Positions 61,673 to 64,000 of a stretch of 64,000 nucleotides of DNA are shown piece after piece. Under the pieces are notes generated by a model, which saw nothing but the letters and a program-made list of their open reading frames with translations, had not been told where the DNA came from and did not search any database. The position numbers and the translations under genes are program-made. The DNA is from Niastella vici (GTDB lineage: Bacteria > Bacteroidota > Bacteroidia > Chitinophagales > Chitinophagaceae), in NCBI RefSeq assembly GCF_002077945.1, contig NZ_LVYD01000054.1:111213-175212 (forward strand), given 5' to 3'. How positions within the stretch are numbered: the first letter of the stretch is position 1; every line of letters begins with the position of its first letter.

Positions 61673-63202
61673 ATGGAAAAGCAAAACTCATTTAAATATT
61701 TTCTTTTAAATACCAGGTTTAATAAAGCCGTTTTATTTCTGGCAGCGATAGCAATCTTACTTCAGTTTACAGTATTTAAATATTTCTACCCTTATGCAAG
61801 CTTTATATCAGGTGATTCTTATGTTTATTTGGAAACAGCACATTTAAATCTGGATATAAATAATTATATGGTCGGTTATTCTAGATTACTAAGGCTTTTT
61901 AGTGTATTTACACGTTCAGACACAGCACTAGTAGCTTTCCAATATTTGCTCATTCAAAGCAGTGCATTGTTTTTCTTGTTTACCCTATTTTTCTTTTATA
62001 ATCCTAGTAAGATAATCCAAATTGCCCTAATCTGTTTCATAGTACCTAACCCTCTTTTTCTCTATTTAGCAAATTATATATCTAGCGATGCTTATTTTCT
62101 AGCCCTAAGCCTAATCTGGTTTACGATTTTACTCTGGATTATTCATAGGCCAACAATGCGACTTATAATATTTCAAACACTTTCAATATACATTGCCTTT
62201 ACCGTTCGCAATAACGCTCTGATTTATCCTTTGATTGCTGCATTTGCATTCATAATATCTCCGTTTACAATAAAAAGGAAATTTCTAGGCATAATAGGAA
62301 GCTGCTTAGTAATAGGTCTTTTTATTGCTTATACTGGAACAAAATTTCAGTCGTTAACTGGCACTTGGCAATATTCCCCTTTTAGTGGTTGGCAAATGGC
62401 CAATAATGCAATGTATGCTTATAGGTACGTGGACAACAAAAATGTGAAACCTGTTCCGGAAAAGTTTCGAAAGCTAGATAATATGATCCGGAATTATTTT
62501 GATTCTACACGGGACTTAAAAAAGCATCCTGAGGAAGCGCTACTGGCCAGTACCGTATATATGTGGGACAGGAGATCTCCTCTTCAAAAATACATGAACC
62601 TGCAGTTTATTAATGATTCCGTTTCAGACAGTAGAAAAAAATGGGCCTCCATGGGCCCGCTCTACGGAGAGTACGGGCTTTATATTATTAAAAAATATCC
62701 GTTATTATTTTTCAAGTTCTTTCTGTGGCCAAACGCAAATAGATATTTCGCACCACCAGTTGAGTTTCTGGAAGCTTATAACATGGGAAAGGAGAACGTA
62801 GCGCCGATAGCTCAAGCGTGGTTTGGATATAAAAGCCATAAAGTAACCACACGACTGAAAGATTTTAGAGTTACACTCCTTGATTTTTATCCTATACTTA
62901 CAGGTATTATGAATGTGGTATTTCTATGCAGCCTTATATGTTTTATCATAATTAATGGATTTAGAAATGCTTTTCCGTTTCGCAAAGGTTTGCTATTAGC
63001 AATTTCAGTATGGATAATCAATGCAGGGTTCACAATATTTGCTTCCTCTGCCGCTTTGCGATTCCAGGCATTTCCAATATTATTGGTTTCTACTTTTGCA
63101 TTACTGCAAGTTGACTATTTATGGAAATCATCAGAAAGAATTGAAAGATCTAAACTCAAGGTTAAAAATCAGGAATTATTAATTGCAAGCGGCGATATAT
63201 GA
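61673..63202 (+). CDS. Multi-pass membrane protein, GT-C-like, unknown substrate
   Basis: A 509-residue polytopic membrane protein with about nine to eleven predicted helices. After the first (AVLFLAAIAILLQFTVFKYF) comes a loop with acidic residues (FISGDSYVYLETAHLNLDIN), as in GT-C glycosyltransferases, where such residues lie at the active site. A large extracytoplasmic domain lies at about 225-385 (TGTWQYSPFSGWQMANNAMY; KKWASMGPLYGEYGLYIIKK). The last 25 residues are cytoplasmic and charged. Assignment to a GT-C family is an inference. Strongly AT-rich like its neighbours. Confidence 0.7.
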   Translation: MEKQNSFKYFLLNTRFNKAVLFLAAIAILLQFTVFKYFYPYASFISGDSYVYLETAHLNLDINNYMVGYSRLLRLFSVFTRSDTALVAFQYLLIQSSALFFLFTLFFFYNPSKIIQIALICFIVPNPLFLYLANYISSDAYFLALSLIWFTILLWIIHRPTMRLIIFQTLSIYIAFTVRNNALIYPLIAAFAFIISPFTIKRKFLGIIGSCLVIGLFIAYTGTKFQSLTGTWQYSPFSGWQMANNAMYAYRYVDNKNVKPVPEKFRKLDNMIRNYFDSTRDLKKHPEEALLASTVYMWDRRSPLQKYMNLQFINDSVSDSRKKWASMGPLYGEYGLYIIKKYPLLFFKFFLWPNANRYFAPPVEFLEAYNMGKENVAPIAQAWFGYKSHKVTTRLKDFRVTLLDFYPILTGIMNVVFLCSLICFIIINGFRNAFPFRKGLLLAISVWIINAGFTIFASSAALRFQAFPILLVSTFALLQVDYLWKSSERIERSKLKVKNQELLIASGDI

Positions 63203-63332
63203 AATGATGAATGAATAAAATATAATTCTATCACTTAAGACAGATACAGCAATTCTATAGATTATCTAGAAAGAATCTTAGAATAAGATATTAATAATCA
63301 AAATTTATTTTTTATAAAAAACATCATCATAT

Positions 63333-63830
63333 ATGAAGGGGCTAATCTTCCTTTTATTATTGTTCAATTGTTTACTTGGCTGTAATGATCACCCTGCCTT
63401 CAAAACTGGCCTGGAAGGAAAATTAATGCCTTCTTTTAATTTGTTATTGATGGATAGCACTAGCAGGCTCAATACAAATTCTATACCAGGAGGGCAACCT
63501 ATAATACTTCTATATTTTTCTCCAAACTGCCCATATTGTCGAGCACAAATCCAAGAAATAATTTCAGATATAAAGTCTCTTAGCAATATTCAGTTTTATA
63601 TTCTTTCTTCATTTCCTTTTGACCAAATAAAAACCTACTATAATAATAATCAGCAGCTAAAAAGATATTCAAACATCACTGTATGTCAGGATTACAATTT
63701 TTACTTTGGAAATTATTTCAAAACGAATGGAGTACCATATATGGCTGTCTACGAGAAGAACAAACGATTAAAACAAGTGATAGCAGGAAACGTGAGCACC
63801 AATGTCATAAAAGACATTGTACATGAATAA
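63333..63830 (+). CDS. Thioredoxin-like lipoprotein with CPYC motif
   Basis: A 165-residue TlpA/AhpC-type thioredoxin-fold protein. The signal peptide ends in a lipobox (LLLLFNCLLGCND, Cys17). The redox centre is Cys66-Pro-Tyr-Cys69 in LLYFSPNCPYCRAQIQEI, the same dipeptide as glutaredoxin and typical of oxidoreductases that are mildly reducing. The cis-Pro loop is TNGVPYMAVYEKN. A periplasmic electron carrier is likely; the MauE-like membrane protein upstream could be its partner. The protein is AT-rich like the preceding genes. Confidence 0.85.
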   Translation: MKGLIFLLLLFNCLLGCNDHPAFKTGLEGKLMPSFNLLLMDSTSRLNTNSIPGGQPIILLYFSPNCPYCRAQIQEIISDIKSLSNIQFYILSSFPFDQIKTYYNNNQQLKRYSNITVCQDYNFYFGNYFKTNGVPYMAVYEKNKRLKQVIAGNVSTNVIKDIVHE

Positions 63831-64000
63831 TAATTATTAAATAAATTATATTCACTCGTTCATGAAAGAATTAGTGAGTTCAACTTGTTCATTCGGATTA
63901 CAACATCTCTTGATGCATCGGAGAGAAAAATTTGGGTGAATAGTTAGTGTTTCGCACAGAACGAAACGTACAAAATGGGATAGCCGAAAACCATTAGAAC

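Overview
The window looks like a chromosomal segment from a Bacteroidota member, most likely a Chitinophagaceae (Niastella- or Chitinophaga-like) bacterium. The evidence is a SusC/SusD pair, type IX secretion-linked proteins, promoters of the TTG-N19-TAnnTTTG type, a general lack of Shine-Dalgarno sequences, and the gene order rpsU-xerC-hpf-tRNAs-tuf-tRNA(Trp)-secE-nusG. Genus is an inference; no 16S gene is present.

Left half (about 1 to 26.7 kb, nearly all minus strand). This is the information-processing core. In transcription order it reads rpsU, xerC, hpf, a tandem array of terminators, tRNA-Thr, tRNA-Tyr, tRNA-Gly, tRNA-Thr plus two decayed tRNA copies, tuf, tRNA-Trp, secE, nusG, then rplK-rplA-rplJ-rplL and rpoB-rpoC, ending with an OmpH-like chaperone and an amino-acid permease cut by the window edge. 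This normally compact cluster is broken twice. A roughly 1.2-kb segment plus a lysine/alanine-rich histone H1-like gene lies between nusG and rplK. A LacI-type regulator with a SusC/SusD pair lies between rplL and rpoB. rplK and rpoB each have their own near-identical promoter, so the fragments can be expressed separately.

Middle (26.7 to 47.2 kb). This holds riboflavin synthase, a methyltransferase / glycosyltransferase / YfhO-like membrane operon, the type IX pair porV2-porU2 (a 1701-residue C25 peptidase), tyrS, a Tat-type PLP enzyme and tRNA-Gln. A 117-bp nested palindrome that can fold as a cloverleaf starts immediately after tRNA-Gln, followed by REP-like repeats. Next come two small genes and a complete imuA-imuB-dnaE2 mutagenesis cassette with a perfect 17-bp inverted repeat upstream.

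Right part (47.2 to 64 kb). This is accessory in character: an orphan cytosolic protein, a small beta-barrel, a VOC protein, three alpha/beta hydrolases, a G8/PA14 beta-helix protein, two stand-alone AraC-type DNA-binding domains, and a visibly AT-rich surface cluster (GT2, MauE-like, acyltransferase 3, GT-C-like membrane protein, thioredoxin-like lipoprotein) that may have been acquired by transfer.

Most noteworthy: the cloverleaf palindrome after tRNA-Gln; tandem decayed tRNA copies whose anticodon arms are replaced by GC-rich palindromes; a strong Shine-Dalgarno sequence on rpsU; the candidate SOS operator; the interrupted ribosomal/RNA polymerase cluster; and the charge-segregated histone-like protein.
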